From Thermoguttaceae bacterium (lineage in GTDB: Bacteria; Planctomycetota; Planctomycetia; Pirellulales; Thermoguttaceae): a DNA stretch of 64,000 nucleotides. The translations under genes and the position numbers were made by a program. This document shows positions 44,187 to 53,507 of this stretch, piece after piece (position 1 is the first letter of the stretch; each line of letters opens with the position of its first letter). The notes below the pieces were generated by a model. That model ran no database searches. It was given only the letters and a program-made list of their open reading frames with translations, and was not told the DNA's origin. Location: NCBI GenBank assembly GCA_025062105.1, contig JANXAQ010000061.1, positions 33,188 through 97,187 of the forward strand, given 5' to 3'.

Positions 44187-44345
44187 TAAACGGCCCATAA
44201 AAATCAGCCCCCCATTAGGAGTTTAACGTTTTCCGAGGGATGTTGGCCTGAGCGGTCCACAGGCAAAAGTGGATAAACTAGGTGGCAAGGGCCTCAGAAC
44301 GGAGCTTTAGTTGAAACGGGAAAAGCGTATCAGGCCAACCTCTGA

Positions 44346-44505
44346 GAAGCTGTTCTAAAATGGGGATTTGGCTGGTTTCCCATGGGTTTTGGCTGACCGG
44401 CTCCTATCCTTCAGACTCATTAAAAACAGGGATTTTGGGAATTCTGGGGAATTGAGAGGAAGGAAACCGCCTTGCATCATAGAAAATGCTTTTTCGGCCA
44501 GCCTC
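44346..44505 (-). repeat. Family D element
   Basis: Starts GAAGCTGTTCTAAAATGGGG and ends TTTTTCGGCCAGCCTC, with ATGGGTTTTGGCTGACCGG; flanked by TGA (44343-44345, 44506-44508). Confidence 0.85.
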
Positions 44506-44563
44506 TGAGCTAAATTAGGCAGCTTCGTTGGGCTAAAGTGTTTCCCGAACTGTTGGCTACCAA

Positions 44564-45835
44564 CTAGGCCTTCCGGGCGGAGAAAGCGATTCCTTCAATT
44601 TCTACCAGCAACTCGGGTCGGCAGACATCCGCAATGGCATAGATAGTGGGCAGTTCCCCCAACCGGCGTTCACACACCTGCCGGACTACCGGATAATCCT
44701 CTGGCCGTTTGATATAGACCCGGGCTAAGGCAAGTCCTTCCAAGCTGGTGCCTAATCCAGGCATCCCATGCCGAGCCAGGTTTTCTTCAGAAATCAACGC
44801 CTGGATATTGTCTAACGTTTCATGAGTCTGGGCTTGAGGGTCGCCAATGTGGCGAGTTTCCGAACCAGTGATGCTGGCGGTGCCGGAGATCAAAATCGTG
44901 GCAAACGGCCCACACGACAGAGCCATCGCCCGACAAAACTTCGGACTCTTGAGCCCATATTTGGCCGAATATTGATAGGCCGAAACCTGCCGGGGATTCT
45001 CCAAAGGCACCGCTCGAATGTCGGATCGTTCCGTGGCAAAGGCGATACAACTCATCAAGATATCGCGGCCATCCGCCCCAATGCCGGTACTGGCCGGATA
45101 TACCTCCCCCCGAAAACCAGGAAGCACCAGATCCCGCGCAAAACGGAATTGTTGGTAAAAATCGCTGCGTGCACGATTGAGCTCTTTGTACCGTTGAGTA
45201 TCACCTTCCAGCCCCACAATATCGCCCAAATAAAGCCAGGTACGGATGACCTGCTCGAAATGGACGCCTACTTGGCTCAGAAGAGTTTGCATCCGCTGGA
45301 ACGCATTGAAAGAGCGTTCATAGACGCTTGTGGCATCTGTGTTTGGTTGCACATGGGCCAGATGGATCCAACTGACGCCATTATGCCGGGTAATGACTAG
45401 GTGATGACTGTGGCGATGAATCTGGACTTCACCGAAGCCGCGGCCGACACCCAGCGCCTCGATGGCTAGCAGTTTGCCTTCACAGGGATGTTGGGGTACA
45501 TAGGTGGTAGCTGGCAGTTCATCGCCGTAAAAATCCCGCATGATTTGCCGACATTCCTCGGTCAGTCGGGCGTCGCTCAAAAAGACGGCCTGATGAACAA
45601 TAGATCCCTTAGTGCTCTCCTCTTGGATCACCGCCTCTAAGGTTTTCAAGGCATCATAAGCCTGCTGGTGCAGGGTCTGGCCAGCTCGTGGGACTGCCGC
45701 TGCATACACATGGCGTACATCCTGCAACTCCACGACCGAATAGCCTATCCCCGCACTAGAACATTTGCGGATCATCTTCGAACCCCAAAGGGGCGTCCGA
45801 ACAGAAATACAGGTAGCAGCCGGATAGGTGGGCAT
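44564..45835 (-). CDS. RidA/YjgF-like two-domain protein
   Basis: A protein of about 423 residues with two regions resembling the RidA/YjgF fold. The second half reads SVYERSFNAFQRMQTLLSQ, PASTGIGADGRDILMSC, ILISGTASITG and ALARVYIKRPEDY, and ends with PELLVEIEGIAFS as in RidA proteins. The doubled layout and the PASTGIG motif recall chorismatase-type enzymes (FkbO/Hyg5/XanB2), which split chorismate, but the active-site residues cannot be checked here. RidA relatives that remove reactive enamines are the alternative. The ATG at 45835 is chosen as start; an upstream TTG (45910) has no support. Single gene. A reversed shared motif lies at 46170-46186, about 335 bases upstream. Confidence 0.7.
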   Translation of the reverse strand: MPTYPAATCISVRTPLWGSKMIRKCSSAGIGYSVVELQDVRHVYAAAVPRAGQTLHQQAYDALKTLEAVIQEESTKGSIVHQAVFLSDARLTEECRQIMRDFYGDELPATTYVPQHPCEGKLLAIEALGVGRGFGEVQIHRHSHHLVITRHNGVSWIHLAHVQPNTDATSVYERSFNAFQRMQTLLSQVGVHFEQVIRTWLYLGDIVGLEGDTQRYKELNRARSDFYQQFRFARDLVLPGFRGEVYPASTGIGADGRDILMSCIAFATERSDIRAVPLENPRQVSAYQYSAKYGLKSPKFCRAMALSCGPFATILISGTASITGSETRHIGDPQAQTHETLDNIQALISEENLARHGMPGLGTSLEGLALARVYIKRPEDYPVVRQVCERRLGELPTIYAIADVCRPELLVEIEGIAFSARKA

Positions 45836-45984
45836 AGGCGTCAGGCGGGAAAAAATAAGGTGGGAGGTAATTCTGCTTTTTACTTTACCTATTCGCCCAA
45901 AGGCTGTCAATAGGGGGCCTGAGTTTTTGTGGTCCGTTTACTCCGCTTTCACTATGGTTGGCCTAGCCCCAAAAGGAATATCCT

Positions 45985-46053
45985 AAATCCAATAGTTACA
46001 AGCAGTTAGAGTATTCCTCTTGGGGGGTACCACCCAAAACCCCAAAAGTCGGA
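45985..46053 (+). repeat. Family A fragment
   Basis: TAAATCCAATAGTTACAAGC, GTTAGAGTATTCCTC and CCAAAAGTCGG match the right half of an A element; the left half is missing. Confidence 0.6.
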
Positions 46054-46490
46054 CAAAATTAAAAAGATGGAAAACCATGCTAAAGGCGGATTGGCTGGCT
46101 AGCTCGCCCGCTTTCCGGAAAGTTACTGCGTGATTTTTTAAAGTCCGGATGGTATCATAAAAAGAAAAAGTAACTGTTCAGCCTAACACAGAAGCTATTG
46201 GTCTCATCCCTGCGGAAGCAGAAAGCCGGTTTCTCAAAATACCGCAGGGATATTTCCGCCCAAGTAGCACTCCAAGGCATTCCTGCGAAAGCAGAAAACC
46301 AACTTTTTCGTTGTCCTGCAGGCCTGATGCTTGTGCGGAAAACAAGCCTGGATTGTTGCGCCGAACCTTTAAGACCTAGGAAAACTTAGATGGTTCTGAG
46401 GCGTTACCCACTTGCTTGAGGAATGGTAGAAAAACAGATCCTGTCTGAGGTTCTCCTGTAGAATGCCTAGGGTAGTTGGTGGCTAATAAC
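46054..46490. other. Gap with a short imperfect direct repeat
   Basis: CATCCCTGCGGAAGCAGAAA (46206-46225) and CATTCCTGCGAAAGCAGAAA (46279-46298) are near-identical. No gene recognised; a reading frame across them looks non-coding. The reversed shared motif (plus-strand GTAACTGTTCAGCCTAA) is at 46170-46186. Confidence 0.4.
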
Positions 46491-46496
46491 CTTCCA

Positions 46497-46513
46497 GTTG
46501 GCTGAAGTGTTAC
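46497..46513 (+). promoter_or_regulatory. Shared upstream motif
   Basis: GTTGGCTGAAGTGTTAC, 110 bases before the start at 46624. Regulatory role inferred. Confidence 0.35.
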
Positions 46514-46623
46514 GATACGACTACCGGAATGGGGAGATTGATTGTTTGCATCTACCTAATTGTTTACTACGAGAGAAACTCGAGATCGGGATAAATGCAC
46601 TCTTTTCGAGCAGGGGAAATTTT

Positions 46624-48102
46624 ATGAGAGCTAGTGGGCAAGTCTGTGTATGGGTTCTGCCAAGGATTCTGATGGGAATAGCATTGGTAGGGGTAGTGAG
46701 CCTGGAGAAGAGGGTTTGGGCCTTTGGCGAGCAACCGCCAGCAGGTTCTCACCAGGCGCCGGGCTTGGTGCGTGCCTGGGCTAGCCAGGTACAGATGGAC
46801 CCAGCTCGAAGTCGGGTCCAGTATCTGTGCTTGTATGAAGATACCCTGTTGGTCCAAACCGATCGGGCGGTGCTGCATGCCTTTGACGCTGAAACAGGCC
46901 GGACTCAGTGGACGATGATGGTAGGGAGTCCGGATCGGCCTAGCCTCCAACCCGATCTTAATGAGCAATTGGTGGCGGTGGTCAATGGTTCGACGCTTTT
47001 TGTCCTGAACCGCATCGATGGAAAGATATTATGGAAGACGGCCTTAGAGGGATTTCCCGGGGCAGGTCCGACGTTGGGACGAGGGCGGGTCTATGTCCCC
47101 ATGCTCCAGGGACTGGTCTATGTGTATCCCCTCCAGCCGGCCAAAGATCCCCGTGAAGAACTAGGCGAACTTCGGTCTCCCAGGCCCAAACGTCAGAAAG
47201 AGACTCCCCAGGAGCAGCGGGCCCGGATGGCAGAGTTCCGCTTGAGTCAGGAAAAGATCCGTCCGGTGGTTTGCCAATCAATCGGCCATACTATGATTCC
47301 TCTCCGGGTGGGAGGGCAAGATGCCGTTTCCGAGTATGTGGCTTGGCCTTCGCATCTAGGGGATCTATTTATTGGTGTGTTTGACTCTCGAGCAGAGAAG
47401 ATGACGGTACGTCATAGGCTACAAACATACAAGTCAATTTCGGCACCCCCGGCTTATTCACCCCCGCCTCGGCAAAAGCCAGCCCAAGGAGGCACTTTTT
47501 TCGTCGCCAACCACGAGGGGTATGTCTGGGCCGTCGAGGAAAAAAGTGGTATGATCCTTTGGAAATTCGCAACCGGACGCACTATCCAGTCCGCTCCAGT
47601 GCTGATCGACACGCAGCTTTTTGTCACCCCCTTAGATGGTGGCTTATACTGCCTGAACGCCCAGACCGGCCAACAGCAATGGTATCAGCCTAGTATTGTT
47701 CAATTTGTGGCTGCCAGCAAACAATGTGTTTATGCCACCGATAAGCAGGGGCGGCTTCATATCCTGGATCGAAAAGCAGGAACCCATATGGATTCATTTT
47801 CGGTAGCCGGCCAGATGCTGCTTACCAATACTGAGAATGATCGAATTTATATGGCTAGTCCTACTGGGCTAGTCCAATGCTTCCGGGAATCAGAACTGAC
47901 CGAACCCGTTGTTCATAGCACGGCCCGTGCCCCAACTCCTCAAACTCCCCCTCCCATTATCCAGCAAGAGGCTTTCCCGGCCCAAAAAGAGCAATCTCCC
48001 CCCCAACAACCTCAAGATAAACTCTTTCCTTTTGAACAACCTCCCTCCAAAGAAGAACCTGTTCCGAAAGAGAAACCACAAGAAGCTCCAAATCCTTTTT
48101 AA
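46624..48102 (+). CDS. Exported PQQ-type beta-propeller protein
   Basis: A 492-residue secreted protein. The start at 46624 has AGGGG seven bases upstream and a signal-like stretch after it (VWVLPRILMGIALVGVVSLEK); the frame is open earlier, to 46498, without support. Blades of the PQQ/quinoprotein type repeat the form LxxLDxxTGxxxW: LHAFDAETGRTQWTM, LFVLNRIDGKILWKT, VWAVEEKSGMILWKF, LYCLNAQTGQQQWYQ and LHILDRKAGTHMDS. The family includes BamB and PQQ dehydrogenases; here there are too few catalytic signs for an enzyme, so a BamB-like scaffold or sensor is more likely. The C-terminal 60 residues are Pro/Glu/Gln-rich. Single gene. Confidence 0.85.
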   Translation: MRASGQVCVWVLPRILMGIALVGVVSLEKRVWAFGEQPPAGSHQAPGLVRAWASQVQMDPARSRVQYLCLYEDTLLVQTDRAVLHAFDAETGRTQWTMMVGSPDRPSLQPDLNEQLVAVVNGSTLFVLNRIDGKILWKTALEGFPGAGPTLGRGRVYVPMLQGLVYVYPLQPAKDPREELGELRSPRPKRQKETPQEQRARMAEFRLSQEKIRPVVCQSIGHTMIPLRVGGQDAVSEYVAWPSHLGDLFIGVFDSRAEKMTVRHRLQTYKSISAPPAYSPPPRQKPAQGGTFFVANHEGYVWAVEEKSGMILWKFATGRTIQSAPVLIDTQLFVTPLDGGLYCLNAQTGQQQWYQPSIVQFVAASKQCVYATDKQGRLHILDRKAGTHMDSFSVAGQMLLTNTENDRIYMASPTGLVQCFRESELTEPVVHSTARAPTPQTPPPIIQQEAFPAQKEQSPPQQPQDKLFPFEQPPSKEEPVPKEKPQEAPNPF

Positions 48103-48190
48103 AAGATTCTAACACAATACGTTTGCTTCCCCGGTAGTGGGAAGATGTCGCCGCCGATCTCTCATGGGGGTTCCATTTTATTGGAGTCGT

Positions 48191-48316
48191 TACCCTCCCG
48201 CTTTTGCCATTTTTGGCCCTGTTCTAAATCTTCGAACTAAATTGAGTAAACCAAAGGTGGTGTTGTCCTCCCTACTGGAAACAAAGGCAGTTAGGGAAAA
48301 TTGCAAAAGTGGAGTT
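48191..48316 (-). repeat. Family A element with internal deletion
   Basis: CCCGCTTTTGCCATTTTTGG at the left, GGAAAATTGCAAAAGTGGAG at the right and a short middle. Confidence 0.65.
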
Positions 48317-48412
48317 ATTTCAAGGAGTTATGGTTACTGGCTTTTCCAACGAATTTCTTAAGTCTAATATTTTCAAAGGGTTAGAACATTCAAAAGGGGC
48401 TGGATCTTGGAG
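48317..48412 (+). repeat. Family F fragment
   Basis: TTATTTCAAGGAGTTATGG, TTCAAAGGGTTAGAAC and AAAAGGGGCTGGATCTTGG match the F interior; the outer ends are missing. Confidence 0.6.
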
Positions 48413-48797
48413 AGGGAGAAACGTTTAAACTAAAAGTAACCCATTTTTTCAAAACCCCTCCCCTCTCATGCACCATGCTCTTGATGCTGGAGAAAAGGAA
48501 AAAAGCTTGTGGAGCTGATCTTTTGCAGTCCGATCAGGTGAGATGGGGAAGATAGCTTATGTTCATTTCCATCCAATTTTCTGTCTCATGGCCTCTCTAG
48601 GAACAAGAAGCCGCCTCTTCTACATCCAGAGGCCGTGGCTGGCTGGGAGGAGTTTAGCTCTGCGATCCAGAAATAAAATGGGTAGATTCTGTGGAAAGCT
48701 GGATTTGGAGGGGGTTAGGCTGGTTTGGCCTATAGGATCTATTTTGGCCAATTGATCCGGAGCATTTCAGCCCCACCCCAGAAAAAATCCCATTCCA
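48413..48797. other. Gap before trpC
   Basis: About 385 bases with no gene or repeat family recognised. Confidence 0.4.
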
Positions 48798-48814
48798 TTC
48801 GGCTGAAGTGTTAC
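48798..48814 (+). promoter_or_regulatory. Shared upstream motif
   Basis: TTCGGCTGAAGTGTTAC, the fullest example, 73 bases before the trpC start. Regulatory role inferred. Confidence 0.4.
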
Positions 48815-48887
48815 ACAAAATTTTTGGTTTCCCTCCGCTGGAGGAAAACCGAGGAAATTTAATTGGCCCAGAGAAACGGAAGCAATC

Positions 48888-49679
48888 ATGACGGCAGGGT
48901 TTCTTCAACGGATTCTTGCTTGCAAGAGGGAGGAAATTGCCCAGGCCAAAACTTTGGTGTCGGAAAAACAGTTGCGAGCTGAAGCGGAAGCCGCTCCGCC
49001 GGTTCGGGATTTTTTGGCTGCACTGGAGGGGGGCCCGCCCATCCGGCTCATTGCCGAGCTAAAAAAAGCCAGTCCCTCCAAAGGCCTGCTTCGAGCCGAT
49101 TACCAGCCCGAAACCATCGCCCAAATCTATCAGCAGCATGGGGCGGCCTGCCTGAGCGTCTTAACCGATCCTGAGTTTTTCCAAGGTTCTCTAAGCGACC
49201 TCCAGCGGGTCCGCGCCACGGTCCATCTGCCGATTCTGCGAAAAGATTTCATTCTGGATCCGTATCAGATACTCCAAGCCCGCGCCGCTGGGGCCGATGC
49301 CGTGCTTTTGATCGCCGAATGCCTGGAGGATGCTCTCCTGGCCCAACTTTATCGAGAAGTGCTCGCCTGGGGCATGACCCCGCTGGTAGAACTGCATGAG
49401 CCGGAAAACCTGCCCCGGGTCCTTCGGTTAGGTGCTCGGTTGATCGGCCTCAACAACCGCAACCTGCAGACTTTGGAAGTGGATTTAGAGCAAGCCATTC
49501 GACTTCGGCCGAAAATCCCTTCAGAATGTGTAGTGGTCGCCGAAAGCGGCATCCGTACCCACCAAGATGTACTCCGGCTCCAAGATGCGGGCATCCAGGC
49601 CATGCTGGTTGGCGAAGCCTTTATGAGCGAACCTGACATCGGCGCTGCGGTCGATCGCCTGCTCGGACGGGGCCCCTAA
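48888..49679 (+). CDS. trpC: Indole-3-glycerol phosphate synthase
   Basis: A 263-residue (beta/alpha)8 enzyme that closes CdRP to indole-3-glycerol phosphate in tryptophan synthesis. Motifs: AELKKASPSKG near 55-65 with the catalytic Lys, LTDPEFFQGS, LRKDFILDPYQ with the second Lys, LLIAECL, VELHEPENL, GLNNRNLQT and VVAESGI, all in standard order and at the usual length. ATG 48888 has a weak GGAAG upstream. No other trp gene is adjacent, so the pathway genes are dispersed. A shared motif and a family F fragment lie upstream; repeats follow. Confidence 0.97.
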   Translation: MTAGFLQRILACKREEIAQAKTLVSEKQLRAEAEAAPPVRDFLAALEGGPPIRLIAELKKASPSKGLLRADYQPETIAQIYQQHGAACLSVLTDPEFFQGSLSDLQRVRATVHLPILRKDFILDPYQILQARAAGADAVLLIAECLEDALLAQLYREVLAWGMTPLVELHEPENLPRVLRLGARLIGLNNRNLQTLEVDLEQAIRLRPKIPSECVVVAESGIRTHQDVLRLQDAGIQAMLVGEAFMSEPDIGAAVDRLLGRGP

Positions 49680-49874
49680 CCGAAATCTCCTCATTTAAGT
49701 TCTCCACATCGGGGTCCAGGATATTATCCAAAGTCTCTATATTTCCCGGTCTTCCAAATCCAATCCCCATGTCCGGTTTCATAGGGCAGATCCAATCCTA
49801 CGGGTGGCGGAATTCTCCTCGAAAAGCAGCTTTCTTATATGGTACCAAAGAGCTAATCCATTTTCTTTAATCCA

Positions 49875-50075
49875 TTGGCACCTCTGCATAATTCTGCATA
49901 ATTTAAGGGTGATATTTTGATACCATTTTGGCTGGCCTTGCTCTAACACAACATATAGAGCTGCAGCATTGCTAGCACCCAATAAATAGTAGGTGTTCGG
50001 ATAGAAGAACCGAACCGCTATAGAATCAAAAGTCCATAAAGTTCCCTAACATATTCAGGATTTTGCAGAGGTTCC
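49875..50075 (+). repeat. Family B element
   Basis: Starts GGCACCTCTGCATAATTC, in which TCTGCATAAT is repeated, and ends GGATTTTGCAGAGGTTCC. Confidence 0.85.
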
Positions 50076-50077
50076 AG

Positions 50078-50240
50078 AAATATTTTTACCATTTGTAGAT
50101 TGTCTTCCCTCTAACGCAACATATGGGGGCTAGCATTCCTAGCGTCCAATAGCGAGTAAGTGCCCAGGCAGGACAATGGAACGGCTAGAGGATCAAAAGT
50201 TCGTGAAGTTCCCTATATGTTCAGGATTTTAAGAGGTTCC
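50078..50240 (+). repeat. Family B fragment in tandem
   Basis: AAATATTTTTACCATTTG, GGGGGCTAGCATTCC and CAGGATTTTAAGAGGTTCC; it lacks the first 30 or so bases. Confidence 0.75.
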
Positions 50241-50254
50241 GCCCTCTCCGGGAC

Positions 50255-50357
50255 TGGCCCAATATGAGTTGCTAACAATTCTAGCCCCCTTCATTTCAAT
50301 GGCAGTAGTTAAAGCCTCCCATATCAAAAGTTCATGAAGTTCCCTATATGGTCTTAT
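50255..50357 (+). repeat. Family B fragment, third in tandem
   Basis: CCCAATATGAGTTGCTAACA and ATCAAAAGTTCATGAAGTTC match the middle and right of B. Confidence 0.55.
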
Positions 50358-50691
50358 CTTGCTCTTGCCTGCCACCAGAGGAGGTAGGAAGGGATCAGAA
50401 GCATAGCTCGTCTTCCTAGTCTCTGTAGTAAGCCAGGCACACCCTCTGTCAGCAGCTGGCTCAAGGGCGAACGGTAGGTTCGCCATTCGGCTGAAATATT
50501 CCGAACCCGCCGAGCGTTTTGGTTTGATTTGGGTGGGCTGATTTTTTGTGCTCCGTTTAGGGGATTTGGCAAAGACAGGTTGCCCTCTGCCCCATCGAAC
50601 CTCCCCTTCCCCAGGTAGCTCCCACCGCCCAAGTGGCTCCCCACTGGAGGCCAGGAGTCGGCCGAAGGAGTTTAGATCCCTATATGTCGGG

Positions 50692-50993
50692 CTCGCTGTT
50701 ATACACAACACATTTTTGGGAGGTATTTCCCATTCGAACGCCAGCAAATGATTGCCCCAGATAGGGGGAATAACGAACCTTTCTAAAGAAGCTCATCGTT
50801 ACTTTGGAGAAATGGCAGCCTTTAAGAAAGATCACTTCCAAGAGCAAAAAGTGCTTGGTTTTAAAGACTGTCTTAGCTAGATCGCTTATTGGATCCATTC
50901 TGCGTTGTTACACGAGCTTTTGGGATTTGCCTAAAGTGATTTGCCTAAAGTGAAGTTCGAACGCTTCACCGCCAACTTGTGTATAACACTGAG
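50692..50993 (-). repeat. Family C element
   Basis: Starts CTCGCTGTTATACACAACAC and ends CAACTTGTGTATAACACTGAG. GATTTGCCTAAAGTGA is repeated inside. ATGTCGGG lies on both sides. Confidence 0.85.
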
Positions 50994-51143
50994 ATAATGT
51001 CGGGGAGGAAAAAGGAAAGGAAAAGGGTTTGTTCTAGGGGGAGGTGCTGCTGTGTAAATCTGGTTTGAGGGGGCCGAAGCCTATTTTTTTCTCTATATTA
51101 CCTATGTTTCCCAGTTAACCCCAAAATTTTAGCCGCACCCGGT

Positions 51144-51176
51144 TTGATTGTCGATCTTGTGGGTTCGTATTAAAAT
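51144..51176 (+). promoter_or_regulatory. Candidate promoter of rnpB
   Basis: TTGATT (51144-51149), 18 bases, then TATTAA (51168-51173), about 13 bases before the RNA start. Position and spacing fit a sigma-70-type promoter. Confidence 0.4.
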
Positions 51177-51186
51177 ACTTAATGGC

Positions 51187-51707
51187 AGAGGAGTGGACTG
51201 GATGGCCGCCGGCTGGCAGGGTCGAAGGGGTTTCCTGATGCCCTGACAGCGGGAGGAAAGTCCGGGCTCCGCAGGACATGGTGGTGGGTAACACCCACCG
51301 GCCAAGGGGCCGTATGCCCCAAGGCTAGGGAAAGTGCCACAGAAACTACACCGCCAAAGCAGGCCTAAAGCCTGCATGGTAAGGGTGAAATGGTGCGGTA
51401 AGAGCGCACCGCAGGTCGGGTGACCGACCTGGCAGGGCAAACCCCACCAGGAGCAAGGTCAAGTAGGGAGCAGCGGAAATCCAGTCCCGCCTGGATTTCC
51501 CACGGGTTGGTCCGGCCCGTTATCGACTCCCGGGTGGACCGCTTGAGGGGTCGAGCAATCGGCCTCCTAGATAAATGGCCATCTACCTCAGCCTTTTTGG
51601 GACTGCCCAGATCCTCTTTTTGTGGGGGCCTTCCAAAAAGCCCGGAGGTGGGCAGAATTCCCAAATAAGGCGAGGGAACAGAACCCGGCTTATAGGTCCG
51701 CTTCTCT
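51187..51707 (+). ncRNA. rnpB: RNase P RNA, bacterial type A
   Basis: The catalytic RNA of RNase P, which trims tRNA 5' ends. Universally conserved blocks are present: GAGGAAAGTCCGGGCTCC near the start (51253 on), AGGGTGAAATGGTGCGGTAA (51383 on), the ACAGAAAC-type block, GCAAACCCCACC (51437 on), and AGAACCCGGCTTATAG near the end. The terminal AGAGGAGTGGACT pairs with AGGTCCGCTTCTCT. Length of about 520 is somewhat above the usual 350-450 because of expanded middle helices. A T-rich stretch follows the 3' end. No neighbouring gene is related. Confidence 0.95.
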
Positions 51708-51751
51708 GCTGTTTTTCTTTTTTGGAACACTTCAGCCGAAAAGAATCGGGG

Positions 51752-51931
51752 GGAACCTCTGCAAAATCCTGAACATCCAGTGAACTTTATGAACATTTGA
51801 TTCTTTAGCCGTTCCGTTGTCCTGCCAGGACATGTTGTGTGCTGACAATCCTAGCGCCCCTATATGTTGTGTTAGAGGGAGGCCAGCCAAAATGGTATAA
51901 AAATATCTCCTTTGAATTATGCAGAGGTTCC
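51752..51931 (-). repeat. Family B element after rnpB
   Basis: Starts GGAACCTCTGCAAAATCC and ends GAATTATGCAGAGGTTCC, 45 bases downstream of rnpB. Confidence 0.85.
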
Positions 51932-52119
51932 TTTATGAACGGTAAAAGTGCCCCTCCGCTTTCGGGAAGTTTCAATTTCGTTAGAGGCTCAACCTAACTT
52001 TAACCCTGTAAAACTCTCTTCAGTCGCTTTTTAAACCTCTAACAAAATGAGCTTGCCTCACCCTTTATGAGCGGCAAAAGGCCAACCAGTTTCGGTAGAT
52101 TTCCATTTTAGTAAAGGCT
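51929..52119. repeat. Imperfect 58-base direct repeat
   Basis: 51929-51986 and 52062-52119 share TTTATGA-CGG-AAAAG ... TTTCGG ... GTTAGAGGC / GTAAAGGC in order. Not seen elsewhere in the window. Confidence 0.5.
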
Positions 52120-52228
52120 GGCTCTGTTGACCCCTTCCGGTCGGAAGCCTAAATCCACCGAAACTGAAGCAAACCCGACCAGTATGGGCAAAATCTCCTC
52201 AGACTACGGACAACCTTTCGACAGAGCC
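52120..52228 (-). repeat. Family E element with 8-bp flanking repeat
   Basis: Starts GGCTCTGTTGACCCCTTCC and ends CAACCTTTCGACAGAGCC. TAAAGGCT occurs at 52112-52119 and 52230-52237. Confidence 0.85.
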
Positions 52229-52241
52229 TTAAAGGCTCTTG

Positions 52242-52389
52242 GCTTGACTTTTGCAATTTTTGTAACTTCTTCTATTTCACGCTGTTAGGTTTTGTGGATT
52301 CTTTGTTCCGGAAGCTTTCTAAGTCAATATGGTCAAAGGGTTAAGATATCCCTAAGGGGCCGGCCCCTGAAAATTGACAAAAGTCAAGC
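52242..52389 (+). repeat. Family F element
   Basis: Starts GCTTGACTTTTGCAATTTTT and ends AAATTGACAAAAGTCAAGC. Confidence 0.85.
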
Positions 52390-52568
52390 TTTATCTCTTT
52401 TTTAACCCGAAAAAACTCCTCTGTGTAATTTGAGAAAGCTTCTTTTAAGTACCTTCTGAAAGCCTTCGGGCCATGTAGCTGCTAGTCGGCCTTGTTGGGC
52501 CAGAGCGGGTACGGCAGCCGGGCCATTGGAAAGACTTCCAGAACGGGTACCTGCCGGTCAGTGCCCGG

Positions 52569-53297
52569 TTAGTTTTGCACGGCTAATATGGGCCTCTGCA
52601 GCGGTGGACGTGGCAACTTGTTTGTCTCTCGAATGATCACATAGCCTCCATTAGGACCAGGAACTGCGCCCTTGACGATCAGCAGATTGTTTTCCGTATC
52701 AATCCGGACAATCTGCAAGTTTCGCATGGTGCAGCGAGCATGTCCATAATGGCCCGGCATCCGTTTGCCTTTAAACGTATGGTGAGGGTCGCTATTCATG
52801 CCGGTCGAACCTATATGCCGATGGACCTTCTTGGTACCGTGGGAGGCACCTTGACCGTGGAACCCATGGCGTTTCATAGCGCCGGCAAAGCCTCGGCCTT
52901 TGGTAATACCGGTAACATCCACTGCCGGCACACTTTCAAAGATATCCACCCGCAACACTTGGCCCACCTGGAATCCTTCCACTGGGCCGCGTAGTTCGCG
53001 GATGAACCGTTTCGGCTCACAGTTGGCCTTGGGAAGAGGTTCTAGACCGGCCGCTTGAAGAGCTTTCTGCCGTTTGGAATCCAGCCGAGCTACATGGCCC
53101 CGCTCTGCGCGACTGGCAAGCCGACGAGGTTTATCCGCAAAGCCTAATTGGATCGCCTCATAGCCATCCCGCTCCCTCGTCTTTATTTGCAAAATATGGC
53201 ATGGCCCAGCCTCGATGACCGTTACCGGAATGACCCGCCCCTGTTGGTCAAAAAGCTGAGTCATGCCGATCTTTCGACCTAAAAGTCCAATAGGCAT
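52569..53297 (-). CDS. rplC: Ribosomal protein L3
   Basis: A 242-residue large-subunit protein that nucleates 50S assembly. It opens with GLLGRKIGMTQLFDQQGRVIP and has the strongly conserved loop KGRGFAGAMKRHGFHGQGASHGTKKVHRHIGSTG, followed by GKRMPGHYGHARCTMRNLQIV. The length is typical with a short C-terminal extension. A purine-rich AGGAAAGG precedes the ATG at 53297. In most bacteria rplC lies directly after rpsJ and before rplD. Here rpsJ is 894 bases upstream with two repeats between, and rplD is absent downstream, where the next feature is rnpB on the other strand. Confidence 0.98.
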   Translation of the reverse strand: MPIGLLGRKIGMTQLFDQQGRVIPVTVIEAGPCHILQIKTRERDGYEAIQLGFADKPRRLASRAERGHVARLDSKRQKALQAAGLEPLPKANCEPKRFIRELRGPVEGFQVGQVLRVDIFESVPAVDVTGITKGRGFAGAMKRHGFHGQGASHGTKKVHRHIGSTGMNSDPHHTFKGKRMPGHYGHARCTMRNLQIVRIDTENNLLIVKGAVPGPNGGYVIIRETNKLPRPPLQRPILAVQN

Positions 53298-53507
53298 AGG
53301 TATTGCCTTTCCTAATGGCTTGCCAAATTGCGCAGTTCGCCTGGCGGGACCGACCGGTCATTCCGGGGTTACCCGCCCGGCTTCCACCCCATAGGGCCAC
53401 CCTCTCGATCGAATGCCACAACCCAAAAATCTTTAGTATACCCCCTTTGATAAGCTTGTAAAAGGGGGACTTTAGTTTAACTCTTTAACCTAATCAGTCC
53501 TTTTCCT

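Noticed and set aside
46198..46389. Small gene in the CCTGCGGAAGCAG repeat region
   Set aside because: Internal near-duplication, no ribosome-binding site, codon use unlike neighbours.
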